DNA of 45,734 bases. It comes from Roseovarius sp. UBA6217 (lineage in GTDB: Bacteria; Pseudomonadota; Alphaproteobacteria; Rhodobacterales; Rhodobacteraceae). Under the pieces are notes generated by a model, which was not told the origin of the DNA, did not search any database, and saw only the letters and a list, made by a program, of their open reading frames with translations. Below, piece by piece: positions 8,938-17,385 of the stretch. Position numbers and translations under genes: made by a program. The stretch lies in the NCBI GenBank assembly GCA_002421985.1, contig DISF01000011.1, forward strand, positions 1-45,734. The letters run 5' to 3'. Position 1 is the stretch's first letter, and every line of letters starts with the position of its first letter.

Positions 8938-9918
8938 TCAGCGCGCGCTATAGGCCGAGAGGATCGCCGCGCCCGCCTCGCCCGCCTGCGCCTGCCATTC
9001 CTCGGTCATGATCGCGCCGATCTCGCGCAATTCCCGCGCCAGCGTCTCGGAGGGCTTTGAGACCTGCATCCCGTTTTCCTTGAGCGCGGCAATCTGGCTC
9101 TCGGTCTCGGCCTTCGACATCTCCCAGCCGCGCCGCTCTGCCTCGGCGGCCGCGTCGATCAACGCCTGTTGCTGATCCTCGGGCAGCGCGTCAAAGGCGC
9201 GTGTGTTCACGAACACCACGTTTTTCGGAAGCCACGCCTGCGTGTCGATATAATGGCTCACGAAATCCCACGCCTGCGACGAAACCCCGGTCGAGGGCGA
9301 GGTAATCATCGCCGCGATCCGCGAGGTGGAAAAGGCGGTGGGAATGTCGCCCGCCTCGACGGTCGTCGGCACCGCGCCCATCAACTGCGCCAGCCGCTCG
9401 GTGGCGGTGTTATAGGCGCGAAAGCTCACGCCCTGCATGTCTTTGACCGAGTCGATTTCCTTGGTGAGATAAAGGCTTTGGCCCGGCCACGGCACGGCAT
9501 AAAGCAGGGTCAGCCCCTGATCGGCCAGCTTGGCGGCGATCTGATCGCGCGAGGCAGACCAGAGCCGGGCCGCATCGTCATAGCTCGCCGCGAGGAACGG
9601 CACCGAGTCGACGCCAAAAATCGCATCCTCGTTGGCAAGCTGTGAAATGAGGATCTCGCCGATGGGGGCGAGACCCCGGCGCACCGCGTCGCGGATTTCG
9701 GGATGGGCGTAAAGCGATCCCGCCGAATGCACGGTGATGGTGAGGCCGCCATCGGTGGCGCTGGCCACGTCATCGGCGAATTGCATGATGTTCCGGGTGT
9801 GAAAGACCGAGTCGCCATAGGGCGTGGGCATGTCCCACGCGGTCTGCGCGTGGCCCGCGCTCGCGCCAAGACCAAGGGCAACGGCCCCCGACAGCGCCAG
9901 TGAGAAAAGATGTTTCAT
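8938..9918 (-). CDS. dctP: TRAP transporter substrate-binding protein (DctP)
   Basis: This 326-residue periplasmic receptor captures the substrate for the DctQM permease. A Sec signal peptide covers about residues 1-24 (MKHLFSLALSGAVALGLG, cleavage after GHA). The family core includes ADDVASATDGGLTITVHSAG, IGEILISQLANEDAIFGVDS and the conserved QGVSFRAYNTATERLAQLMGA. That last segment carries the arginine that typically pairs with the substrate carboxylate. GGGAGCAC lies before the ATG. A longer reading frame upstream crosses the promoter and operator region and is not used. It is the first gene of the operon, so regulation probably acts here. Confidence 0.93.
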   Translation of the reverse strand: MKHLFSLALSGAVALGLGASAGHAQTAWDMPTPYGDSVFHTRNIMQFADDVASATDGGLTITVHSAGSLYAHPEIRDAVRRGLAPIGEILISQLANEDAIFGVDSVPFLAASYDDAARLWSASRDQIAAKLADQGLTLLYAVPWPGQSLYLTKEIDSVKDMQGVSFRAYNTATERLAQLMGAVPTTVEAGDIPTAFSTSRIAAMITSPSTGVSSQAWDFVSHYIDTQAWLPKNVVFVNTRAFDALPEDQQQALIDAAAEAERRGWEMSKAETESQIAALKENGMQVSKPSETLARELREIGAIMTEEWQAQAGEAGAAILSAYSAR

Positions 9919-9991
9919 GATGTGCTCCCTGATATCGCATGACACCGGGCGGGTTGGCCCGCTCCGGTCACCTCGAAGCCTGCGTAGACAA

Positions 9992-10004
9992 TGACAATTT
10001 GTCA
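9992..10004. promoter_or_regulatory. Dyad operator candidate upstream of dctP
   Basis: TGACAA-T-TTGTCA is a perfect 6-1-6 inverted repeat in an AT-rich patch, 74 bp upstream of the dctP start. On the minus strand it contains a TTGACA hexamer. A MarR- or GntR-type dimer could bind here; the MarR-type protein encoded in the operon is the natural candidate. No convincing -10 box at the right spacing was found. Confidence 0.5.
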
Positions 10005-10344
10005 ATAAATTTTTAATGTATGACGCTGTTCCGCACATATCTCATGCTGACCGCGGATTTCATGCGAAGAGGGGGCCAGCGCCCGCTGGCGGGGGCTGGA
10101 TCGTCACTGGCCTGGTCGTGATGGTCGCGCGGAATGCGCCCCTCTATCGCTGCGCCGGTCGGTGCGGCATCGCAGGTCTCGCGCGATCAAACCGGAGCGT
10201 CGGCAAGCCACAGCGACCGAGCGCCGTTCTACAGGCCCGCCAACGTGTGATCTTGCACGCAGCGGGAACGGTCAGCCCATGCGATCCGGCAGTCATGCCG
10301 GATCCACGAGCTGACCCGCCCCTTTTGTGGCAACAGAGCCATGC
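10005..10344. other. Gene-poor interval between the TRAP operon and the RTX-like gene
   Basis: About 340 bp without a recognisable gene. A short open frame on the plus strand here has no known features and no good ribosome-binding site. The interval contains a GCCAGCG/CGCTGGC repeat at 10075-10090 and the hairpin at 10283-10304. It serves as the 3' region of the large minus-strand RTX-like gene. Confidence 0.5.
10283..10304 (-). terminator. Hairpin downstream of the RTX-like gene
   Basis: GATCCGGCA-GTCA-TGCCGGATC forms a perfect 9-bp stem with a 4-nt loop, 41 bp past the stop codon of the large minus-strand gene. No T-run follows. It could be a Rho-assisted end point or a 3' stabiliser. Confidence 0.45.
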
Positions 10345-13300
10345 CTAAACTTCGGGCTGTGCCGATACATCCCCCAGCAGAACCCCGGTGAGTTGCAGCA
10401 TGGCACCGTCAGTGATTGGCCCGGTCGCGATGCCGGTATCGTAATTCACGGCGTCGCGCGCGATCCCGCTCAGATCCTGCGTGTCGTCAAGGAACACCCA
10501 GCGCGGCGCGTTCGGTGTCTCCAGCCCGACGGCAAAGCGCAGGATATCGAGCGCATCGGTGACGCCAACCGCCCCGCTCTGATCCACATCCGCCGCGATG
10601 AAGGTCATCGCCGTGGCGGGGCCGAAACTCGGGTCCAGCCCGACCGCGAGCCGCAACGCGTCAAGCGCGTCGGTCACGTCGATCGTGCCATCGCCGGTCT
10701 CGAAATCGCGAACCGCATCCACGCGGCCCTCGCCCGTCGAAGACCCGAGCCGGACGTTGTAGCTGCCCGCAACGCCCGCCGCCTGCCCGAGGATCGGCGC
10801 GCCACCGGTGGAGAAGTTCACCACCGCACCGCCGATGCCGTCGCCGCCCTCGTCCGTGAGGCTGACATTGAGCGTCACACGGGTATCGCCCACCGCCAGC
10901 GTCCCGGCAGAGCCTGTATTGGCCGGTGTGGGCGCGGTCTCGCTCGACGAGGATTCGATGAACCTGTCATCGCCGGTCAGCAGGAAATCCTGAACCGCGT
11001 TCTCGAAGGCGAGCGTGCCGGGGGTCAGCCCCGCGCCCTCGACCGCCGCGCGGGCCGCGTCGATTTCCTCCGGGGTGGCATTCGCCGTCGGGCTGCCGCC
11101 GGGTGCCGTGGGATCATAGAACGCCTCCAGCGTCTCGTCCGCGTCATAGGTGAACAGGCTCTGGTTCTCGGTCGTCACCCGCCAGTCGTCGCGGAACCCG
11201 CCATAGAGGTCCTCAAACGCCAGCGGACGCTCCAGCACGTCGCCATTCGCGCGCGCGATATCGTTATCGGGGTTGCCGTCGCCATCGCCCAGCAGCCCCT
11301 CGACCTGCCCGGCCATATCGGCGCTGATCTGCACGCCGACATCGACGAAGCCGTCGCGCACGACCACGCTCAGCCGTGCATCGCCTTCGCCAACGGTGCC
11401 ATCCGCCCCGGCAAAGACCAGCGTGTAGGTGTCGCCCTGGCGGAAGACGCGGTCATCGCCCACGTCGATGAAGGCACCATCGTCAAGTGCCCAGGCCACG
11501 CCGCCGATCGAGAGCGGAAGGGCATCGGTCGCGTCGATCATCACCGCCATCCCGTTCGCGGCCCGCGCCGCGATGGCGATATTGGCCGAGACATTGGGCA
11601 CGACATTGTCGTTGCTGTCGAGAACAGGCCCCATCCGCGACTGAATCTCGAAGCCGCTGAAGCTGCCCGTTCCACGCAGCAGCACGTATTCACCGATGGC
11701 GTGGAAATCATACCCCACCCCGTCGAGCGTCAGAAGATGCGGATCGCCCACCGCCCAGGCAATCGGCGTGGTGGGGGGCGGCGGCGGCGGAACATCGGCC
11801 TGGAGCGCCCGCACATCGGCAAACCGTATGTCCTCAGCACTCAGACCCGAGAACAGCACGGTTCCCGAGCCGAACGTGACCAGCGCACCATCGGGCGTAT
11901 CGACCGCCGCATCAAGCGCCTCGTCCACCGCCCCCTGGTCCACGACCTCCATGCGCACGAACACCCTCTCCCAGAAGTCTTCGAAATCGCTGATCGTGTC
12001 GTTGCCCCCGTCATGGACGAAGGTATCACGACCGAAGCCCCCCTCGAACAGGTTATCCACCCCGGCCTCGCCGGTGATCGTGTCATCTCCGTTCGATCCG
12101 CGCAGCCACTCGAAGCCCGAGATCGAATCGGTAAAGCTGCCGCCATCCCACAGCTCGCCCGTCACCGTGCCCTTGCCCGCGTCGATATCCACCGAGCGGA
12201 TCGACCCCAGATCATAGCGCAGCCGGTCAATGCCCGCCCCGCCGTCAAGCGTGTTGCTGCCGCCCGTGTAGCGATAGGATTCATCCGCATTCGATCCGAT
12301 GAAAATGTCATCGTAGGCGCCGCCACGCACCTCCCGGACCGACCCCGTCCCGCCGATGAACTCGGCATTGCCGAAGCCGTCATTGGCGATCTGGCGCGTC
12401 GCGAGGTTCACCTCGATCCCCTGCACCGCATCACTGAAATCCATCCGCACCAGACCGGTGCCGTTGATCGTATAGCTGTCGGTGCCCGCGCCGCCCCGCA
12501 CGCTCATCCATTGCTGGCCATCGGGGGCCAGGTTGAACGTGTCATTGCCTTCCGTGCCGAGAATTTCCAGGCCGCCATTGGTCCAGCCCGCAGAGAGCGG
12601 CTGCGCGACGCCGATCAGCGTGTCGGTGCCATCCGCGCCCTTGCTGACGCTGCCGGTATTGGCCGCACCGTCGATGGTGACGCTGATCGGACCGGAAAGG
12701 ACAGGCCCGGTCAGCCCGCCATAGCCGAGTGTGACAAACCCGTTCACGCCGTCATTGCCCGACATGTCGATCGTGTCATTGCCGGTGGAGGCAACCACGA
12801 ACTCGCCGAGCCACAAGGCATTGCCGGTGATGATCAGATCATCCCCCGCCGTGCCAAAGACATGGCCGCTATCGCCGAGACCGACCACGAGGTTGACGCT
12901 CGCCGGATCGAGGTATCGCAGATCGGCTCCGGCCAGATCGCCCGGCGCAAGATCGCGAAACAGCACCGACGAGCTCGCGCTGAAGGTGACGAGCGTATCG
13001 CTCCCCTGCGCCACGGCCCCCGAAATCGCCGCGGTGACCGCCGCCTCGGACAATCCCGGCACGCGCACGAACAGGCTCTCGGTGCTGGGGTCGAAATCGC
13101 TGATCGTGTCATTGCCGCCGACATGAACGAAAATGTCGGTGCCGCCGGCACCATCCAGCCGGTTGTTATTGGTGTCGCCGCCGATCACGTCATCGCCGTT
13201 CGATCCGCGCAGCCATTCGAAGCCCGCGATCACATCCGTGAAGGGAAAGCCGTAAAAGCCGGGGGTGGTGCCGTGGTAAAAGTCGGCTTCCATACCCTTC

Positions 13301-16300
13301 ACCAAGCCGACTGCCGCGTCGATATGGACCGCGCCGACCGAGCCGACATCATAACGCAGGCGGTCAAAGCCCGCCCCGCCATCAAGATTGTTGTAGCCAC
13401 CAGAAAAGCGATAGGATTCATCCGCGTCCGAACCGACAAATTTGTCGTCCCCGAAAGAGCCATAAACTTCCCAGACCGCAGAATTTCCACCGATCGTTTC
13501 CTGATTGCCAAACCCGTCATCGGCGATGGTGCGCGCCCCGAGATCAATATCGATCCCGTTATAGGAATCGCGGAAGTCCAGACGCACCAGTCCCGCGCCG
13601 TTGATCGTGTAGCTGTCGGCACCGTTGCCGCCCTGCACGCTCATCCACTGTCCGGCGCCGGGTGCGAGGTCGAACACGTCGTCGCCCCAGGTGCCGATCA
13701 CGCTCAGACCGCCCGCGTTGTTCCCAGCCGTCAGCGGATTCGCCATGCCGATCAGCGTGTCGGTGCCATCCGCGCCCTTGTCCACGCTGCCGGTATTGGC
13801 AGCGCCGTCGATGGCAACGCTGATCGGACCGCTCAGCGCGCCATAGCCAAGCGCGAGAAAGGCCGTGCTCTGGTTCATCCCCGAGGCGTCGATCGTGTCA
13901 TCGCCCGTGCTGCCCAGCACGAAATCCCCGTTCGGCGTGGCGTCGCCGGTGATGATCCGATCATCGCCCGCCGTGCCTTGCAGGAAATCATCGCCATTCG
14001 TGCCCTGGATCAGGTTGGCCGAACCGTCGGCTTGGACCTGCACATCCGCCCCGGCCAGAGCACCCGCGCTCAGACCCGAGAACAGCACGCTCCCCGAGCC
14101 GAACGTGACCAGCGCACCGCCGGGCGTATCACTCGCCCCCGCAATCGCCGCGGCCACCTGCGCCTGATCCAGCCCCGACACGCGCACGATGAGCGTCTCG
14201 GTGCCCGGGTCGAAATCCGAAATCGTGTCGTTGCCGCCGACATGGATGAAGGTATCCGTGCCGCCCCGGCCCTCCAGCCGGTTGTTGTTGGTATCGCCGC
14301 CGATCACGTCATTGCCGTTCGACCCGCGCAGCCATTCGATATTGCTGACCGTGTCGGTGAAAGCGTTGCCGTTCCAGGTGCCGGTGACCGTGCCCGCCGC
14401 GAGATCGGCATTGATGCTGCTCACCCCACCGCGATCATAGCGCAGCCGGTCTAATCCGTCGCCACCGTCGATCGTGTCATTGCCGCCCTGCGAGATGAAG
14501 CTTTCATCCGCCGCGCTGCCGATGATCAGATCGTCATTGTCGGTGCCGCGCACCTCCGAGACGTTGCTCTCGCCGGTGATCGCATCCGTATTGCCGAAAC
14601 CGTCTTCGGCGATCACACCGGTGGCAAGGTTCACCTGCACGCCGCCCGGCGCGCCGAGGAAGTCGAGCCGCACCAAACCTTCGCCGCCGATGTTGAACGT
14701 GTCTGCCCCAGCACCGCCGCGTACCTGCATCCACTGATTCGCACCGGGCGCGAGATTGAACACGTCGTCGCCCGCCGTGCCGATGATCCCGAGCCCGCCA
14801 TTGTTGAAGCCCGCGTCCAGCGGCTGCGCGACGTCCACGAGCGTGTCGGTGCCGTTCGCGCCCTTGTCCACCGTGCCGGTATTGGCCGCCCCGTCGATAG
14901 TCACGGCGATGCCACTGTCGAGCCCGCTATAGCTGAGCCAGACAAACCCGTCGGTCCCGTCATTGCCCGACATGTCGATCGTGTCATTGCCGGTTGAGCC
15001 GACCACGAAATCCCCGTTCGGGGTCGCGTTGCCGGTTACGATCAGGTCGTCACTGCCCGCACCGAACAGGAAGTCGTCACCATCCGTGCCCGTCAGCACG
15101 GGAAGGACTTTTTCAATCCGAAGACCGAAGTCGCCGTCCGGATCGGAATTGTCATCAAGCGGACGATCGTCATTCAGGAAGCGAAGGGTCGTGTTTCCCG
15201 AGAACTCCCTGATGGCAGTGAAGTCATTTCCAATAAATAAGGAATTCCCATTATACAAGGTTTGACCAGTCTGTGTTTCATCCGCGAAGTTTTCACCGCG
15301 CTTGAAATCCCCAACGAGTTCAACCGAAAACAGATCGCCAGGATTGAGGCCCAACGCCTCGATTGAAAACACTTCTTCGGCTTGCGTTGGATCGATCTTC
15401 AGGAAAAGGCTCGTGACCGGGCCGCTCGGGGCCGTGGTCGCGATGATGCTCTGGACCTCCGCCACGCTCAGCGTGCCAAAGTTCAGATTCTGGTTGGGCA
15501 CACCGAAATCGACAAAGGTTGCGCCCTCGAAAACCTGCGGATTGGCGAAGGCCGCGTCGACCTGCTCTTGGGTCACGCCGGGGATGTCAATGACGATGCT
15601 GTCGACGCCGACCTCGAAATCGGCGAGCACGTCGATGCCACCGGAATAGATATAGGTGTCGGCACCGCCGCCTAACCGCACGAAATCGTTGCCCTGTCCG
15701 CCAGCTATGGTGTCATTGCCCAGCCCGCCCTCAAGCCGGTTGTCTTTGCCATCGCCCACGATCACGTCATTGCCGTTCGACCCGCGCAGCCATTCGATAT
15801 TGCTGACCGTGTCGGTGAAAGCGTTGCCGTTCCAGGTGCCGGTGACCGTGCCCGCCGCGAGATCGGCATTGATGCTGCTCACCCCACCGCGATCATAGCG
15901 CAGCCGGTCGAACCCGCCGCCACCGTCGATCGTGTCATTGCCGCCCTGCGAGATGAAGCTTTCATCCGCCGCGCTGCCGATGATCAGATCGTCATTGTCG
16001 GTGCCGCGCACCTCCCAGACATCGCTCGAGCCGCCGATGGTCTCGGCATTGCCGAATCCGTCATTGCCGATCGCGCGGGTGGCGAGGTTCACCTGCGCCC
16101 CGCCGGTCGCGCCGAGGAAGTCGAGCCGCACCAAACCTTCGCCGCCGATCTCGTAGCTGTCCGTGCCCGCGCCGCCCCGCACGCTCATCCATTGGCCTGC
16201 GGCGGGTGCGAGGGTAAAGCTGTCGGCACTCGCCGTGCCGATGATCCCGAGCCCGCCATTGTTGAAGCCCGCGTCCAGCGGCTGCCCGACATCCAGAAGC

Positions 16301-17058
16301 GTGTCTGTGCCCAGCGCACCCTTGTTCACGCTGCCGGTATCGGCGTCGCCGTCGATGGTCACGCTGATGCCACTGCCCAGCGCGGCGTAGGAGAGCGTGA
16401 CAAACCCGTTGAAGCCATCATTGCCCGACATGTCGATCGTGTCATTGCCCGCGGAGCCGACGACAAAATCACCGTTCGGCGTGGCGTTGCCGGTGACGAT
16501 CAGGTCATCGCCCGCCGTGCCCTGCAACGTGTCGTCGCCATCCGCGCCAACCACTTGATTCGGCCCGGCTTCCTCGGTCGTGTTGGCAAGGGTGCCGAAC
16601 GGGATGGTCGCGCCCGGCGCAAGCGCACCCGTGGCCGCCCCTATCGCGGAAATGCCATCTTCAATCGCCACAAATTCGCCAGGACTACCCGGCACGGCGA
16701 GGGAAGTGCCGCCAATCTGAAAAAACGCGTCCAGAAAGCTGCCGTCGTCCTGTTCGACCTCGAACACAAGCAGAGTGTGGGCGCCCGTTATGGTGGTGAT
16801 GGTTCCAAGGTACGGCACCGCATCGTCGGGAAGGGTCGCTATGCCACCGGGCACCCCCGGCCCACTCACAATCGCAGAAACGTCGTTTGCCGAGATGTCA
16901 ACCTCGGGAAGGTCACCGTCTTCTGTTGCAACGATCGAATAACTGAAGGTTGTCTGCCCATCGGGCACAAAAATAGACAGGGTAAGCGGGTCAATCGCCA
17001 CCACCGTATCGCTCGGGTCACGTGTTACCTGGAACCCGGAAATCCTGAATACAGGCAT
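10345..17058 (-). CDS. Giant RTX-like repeat protein with VWD domain and dockerin-like C-terminal module
   Basis: This 2237-residue acidic protein has no signal peptide and is probably exported by type I secretion. An N-terminal segment (MPVFRISGFQVTRDPSD onward, 1-175) is followed by four long repeats beginning near residues 180, 666, 1028 and 1402. Each starts with GDDLIVTGN-type RTX motifs and ends near EWLRGSNGNDVIGG and an SDFD-type strand. The first repeat carries an extra insert (about 540-650). A proline run (about 1757) leads to a von Willebrand type D domain (AVGDPHLLTLDGVGYDFHAI, about 1768-1950). The last 130 residues hold two EF-hand/dockerin-like units (DVTDALDALRLAVGL and GVTDALDILRFAVGL) and a beta tail. 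AGGAGG precedes the ATG. Calcium binding and a surface or matrix role are inferred. Confidence 0.87.
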   Translation of the reverse strand: MPVFRISGFQVTRDPSDTVVAIDPLTLSIFVPDGQTTFSYSIVATEDGDLPEVDISANDVSAIVSGPGVPGGIATLPDDAVPYLGTITTITGAHTLLVFEVEQDDGSFLDAFFQIGGTSLAVPGSPGEFVAIEDGISAIGAATGALAPGATIPFGTLANTTEEAGPNQVVGADGDDTLQGTAGDDLIVTGNATPNGDFVVGSAGNDTIDMSGNDGFNGFVTLSYAALGSGISVTIDGDADTGSVNKGALGTDTLLDVGQPLDAGFNNGGLGIIGTASADSFTLAPAAGQWMSVRGGAGTDSYEIGGEGLVRLDFLGATGGAQVNLATRAIGNDGFGNAETIGGSSDVWEVRGTDNDDLIIGSAADESFISQGGNDTIDGGGGFDRLRYDRGGVSSINADLAAGTVTGTWNGNAFTDTVSNIEWLRGSNGNDVIVGDGKDNRLEGGLGNDTIAGGQGNDFVRLGGGADTYIYSGGIDVLADFEVGVDSIVIDIPGVTQEQVDAAFANPQVFEGATFVDFGVPNQNLNFGTLSVAEVQSIIATTAPSGPVTSLFLKIDPTQAEEVFSIEALGLNPGDLFSVELVGDFKRGENFADETQTGQTLYNGNSLFIGNDFTAIREFSGNTTLRFLNDDRPLDDNSDPDGDFGLRIEKVLPVLTGTDGDDFLFGAGSDDLIVTGNATPNGDFVVGSTGNDTIDMSGNDGTDGFVWLSYSGLDSGIAVTIDGAANTGTVDKGANGTDTLVDVAQPLDAGFNNGGLGIIGTAGDDVFNLAPGANQWMQVRGGAGADTFNIGGEGLVRLDFLGAPGGVQVNLATGVIAEDGFGNTDAITGESNVSEVRGTDNDDLIIGSAADESFISQGGNDTIDGGDGLDRLRYDRGGVSSINADLAAGTVTGTWNGNAFTDTVSNIEWLRGSNGNDVIGGDTNNNRLEGRGGTDTFIHVGGNDTISDFDPGTETLIVRVSGLDQAQVAAAIAGASDTPGGALVTFGSGSVLFSGLSAGALAGADVQVQADGSANLIQGTNGDDFLQGTAGDDRIITGDATPNGDFVLGSTGDDTIDASGMNQSTAFLALGYGALSGPISVAIDGAANTGSVDKGADGTDTLIGMANPLTAGNNAGGLSVIGTWGDDVFDLAPGAGQWMSVQGGNGADSYTINGAGLVRLDFRDSYNGIDIDLGARTIADDGFGNQETIGGNSAVWEVYGSFGDDKFVGSDADESYRFSGGYNNLDGGAGFDRLRYDVGSVGAVHIDAAVGLVKGMEADFYHGTTPGFYGFPFTDVIAGFEWLRGSNGDDVIGGDTNNNRLDGAGGTDIFVHVGGNDTISDFDPSTESLFVRVPGLSEAAVTAAISGAVAQGSDTLVTFSASSSVLFRDLAPGDLAGADLRYLDPASVNLVVGLGDSGHVFGTAGDDLIITGNALWLGEFVVASTGNDTIDMSGNDGVNGFVTLGYGGLTGPVLSGPISVTIDGAANTGSVSKGADGTDTLIGVAQPLSAGWTNGGLEILGTEGNDTFNLAPDGQQWMSVRGGAGTDSYTINGTGLVRMDFSDAVQGIEVNLATRQIANDGFGNAEFIGGTGSVREVRGGAYDDIFIGSNADESYRYTGGSNTLDGGAGIDRLRYDLGSIRSVDIDAGKGTVTGELWDGGSFTDSISGFEWLRGSNGDDTITGEAGVDNLFEGGFGRDTFVHDGGNDTISDFEDFWERVFVRMEVVDQGAVDEALDAAVDTPDGALVTFGSGTVLFSGLSAEDIRFADVRALQADVPPPPPPTTPIAWAVGDPHLLTLDGVGYDFHAIGEYVLLRGTGSFSGFEIQSRMGPVLDSNDNVVPNVSANIAIAARAANGMAVMIDATDALPLSIGGVAWALDDGAFIDVGDDRVFRQGDTYTLVFAGADGTVGEGDARLSVVVRDGFVDVGVQISADMAGQVEGLLGDGDGNPDNDIARANGDVLERPLAFEDLYGGFRDDWRVTTENQSLFTYDADETLEAFYDPTAPGGSPTANATPEEIDAARAAVEGAGLTPGTLAFENAVQDFLLTGDDRFIESSSSETAPTPANTGSAGTLAVGDTRVTLNVSLTDEGGDGIGGAVVNFSTGGAPILGQAAGVAGSYNVRLGSSTGEGRVDAVRDFETGDGTIDVTDALDALRLAVGLDPSFGPATAMTFIAADVDQSGAVGVTDALDILRFAVGLETPNAPRWVFLDDTQDLSGIARDAVNYDTGIATGPITDGAMLQLTGVLLGDVSAQPEV
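14302..14451. repeat. 150-bp direct repeat, copy 1 (inside the RTX-like gene)
   Basis: This stretch is identical base for base to 15760-15909, 1458 bp (486 codons) away. After a few differences, close identity continues for roughly another 100 bp. The copy lies at the end of protein repeat 2. Near-zero silent divergence implies recent duplication or gene conversion between repeat units. Confidence 0.85.
15760..15909. repeat. 150-bp direct repeat, copy 2 (inside the RTX-like gene)
   Basis: This is the partner of 14302-14451, in protein repeat 1. It encodes the segment from the RYDRGG motif to the GSNGNDVI motif on the minus strand. Confidence 0.85.
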
Positions 17059-17105
17059 TTATGCTTCCTCCTGCGTCTTTATGAAATCGTCGATTGAATG
17101 GCCAG

Positions 17106-17134
17106 ATCATACCTTTGTGATTAAACGTTACCAA
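17106..17134 (-). promoter_or_regulatory. Candidate promoter of the RTX-like gene
   Basis: On the minus strand TTGGTA and TATGAT are spaced by exactly 17 bases, 48 bp upstream of the start codon. The -10 box matches the consensus at five of six positions. This would give a 5' leader of about 40 nt containing AGGAGG. Confidence 0.55.
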
Positions 17135-17385
17135 GTCGCTTTGATCAAGGTGTTTCCGTGCATCCATTCTCAAAGTTCACATTTTTTCAACATGCATTTT
17201 TCCGCACTGCGAACCATCTCTCATTCGGAAGCCCGGATGCGCGAAGGCACACCTTCCGGCACAACAAACCGTCCATTTTGTCTCCTCGCTTCGGACCGCT
17301 TTCCCGTGATAGTATTTTTCACTGCGTGATTCGCTGAAATTTTTTGAGCGGCGCGCGGATTTGCCCGAGCGAACTTGGATTTCCC
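17135..17385. other. Divergent AT-rich intergenic region
   Basis: This is the part of the spacer between the RTX-like gene (minus) and the CAP-domain gene (plus) that lies outside the promoter call. It is more AT-rich than its surroundings and has short T-runs. TAGTAT at 17310-17315 could be a -10 box for the CAP gene, but no matching -35 box is visible. No gene is recognised. Confidence 0.4.

Noticed and set aside
10005..10344. Possible insertion-sequence remnant or small gene
   Set aside because: No transposase motif, terminal inverted repeats or target duplication was seen.
10327..14454. 1375-codon open frame on the plus strand
   Set aside because: It is antisense to the RTX-like gene. 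Its length comes from repeated GC-rich codons and its translation has no domain; the minus-strand frame shows clear RTX, VWD and dockerin-like motifs.
12001..16500. Repeated spaced units that might suggest a CRISPR array
   Set aside because: Units are long, coding, in frame and divergent. They are protein repeats, not short identical repeats with unique spacers.
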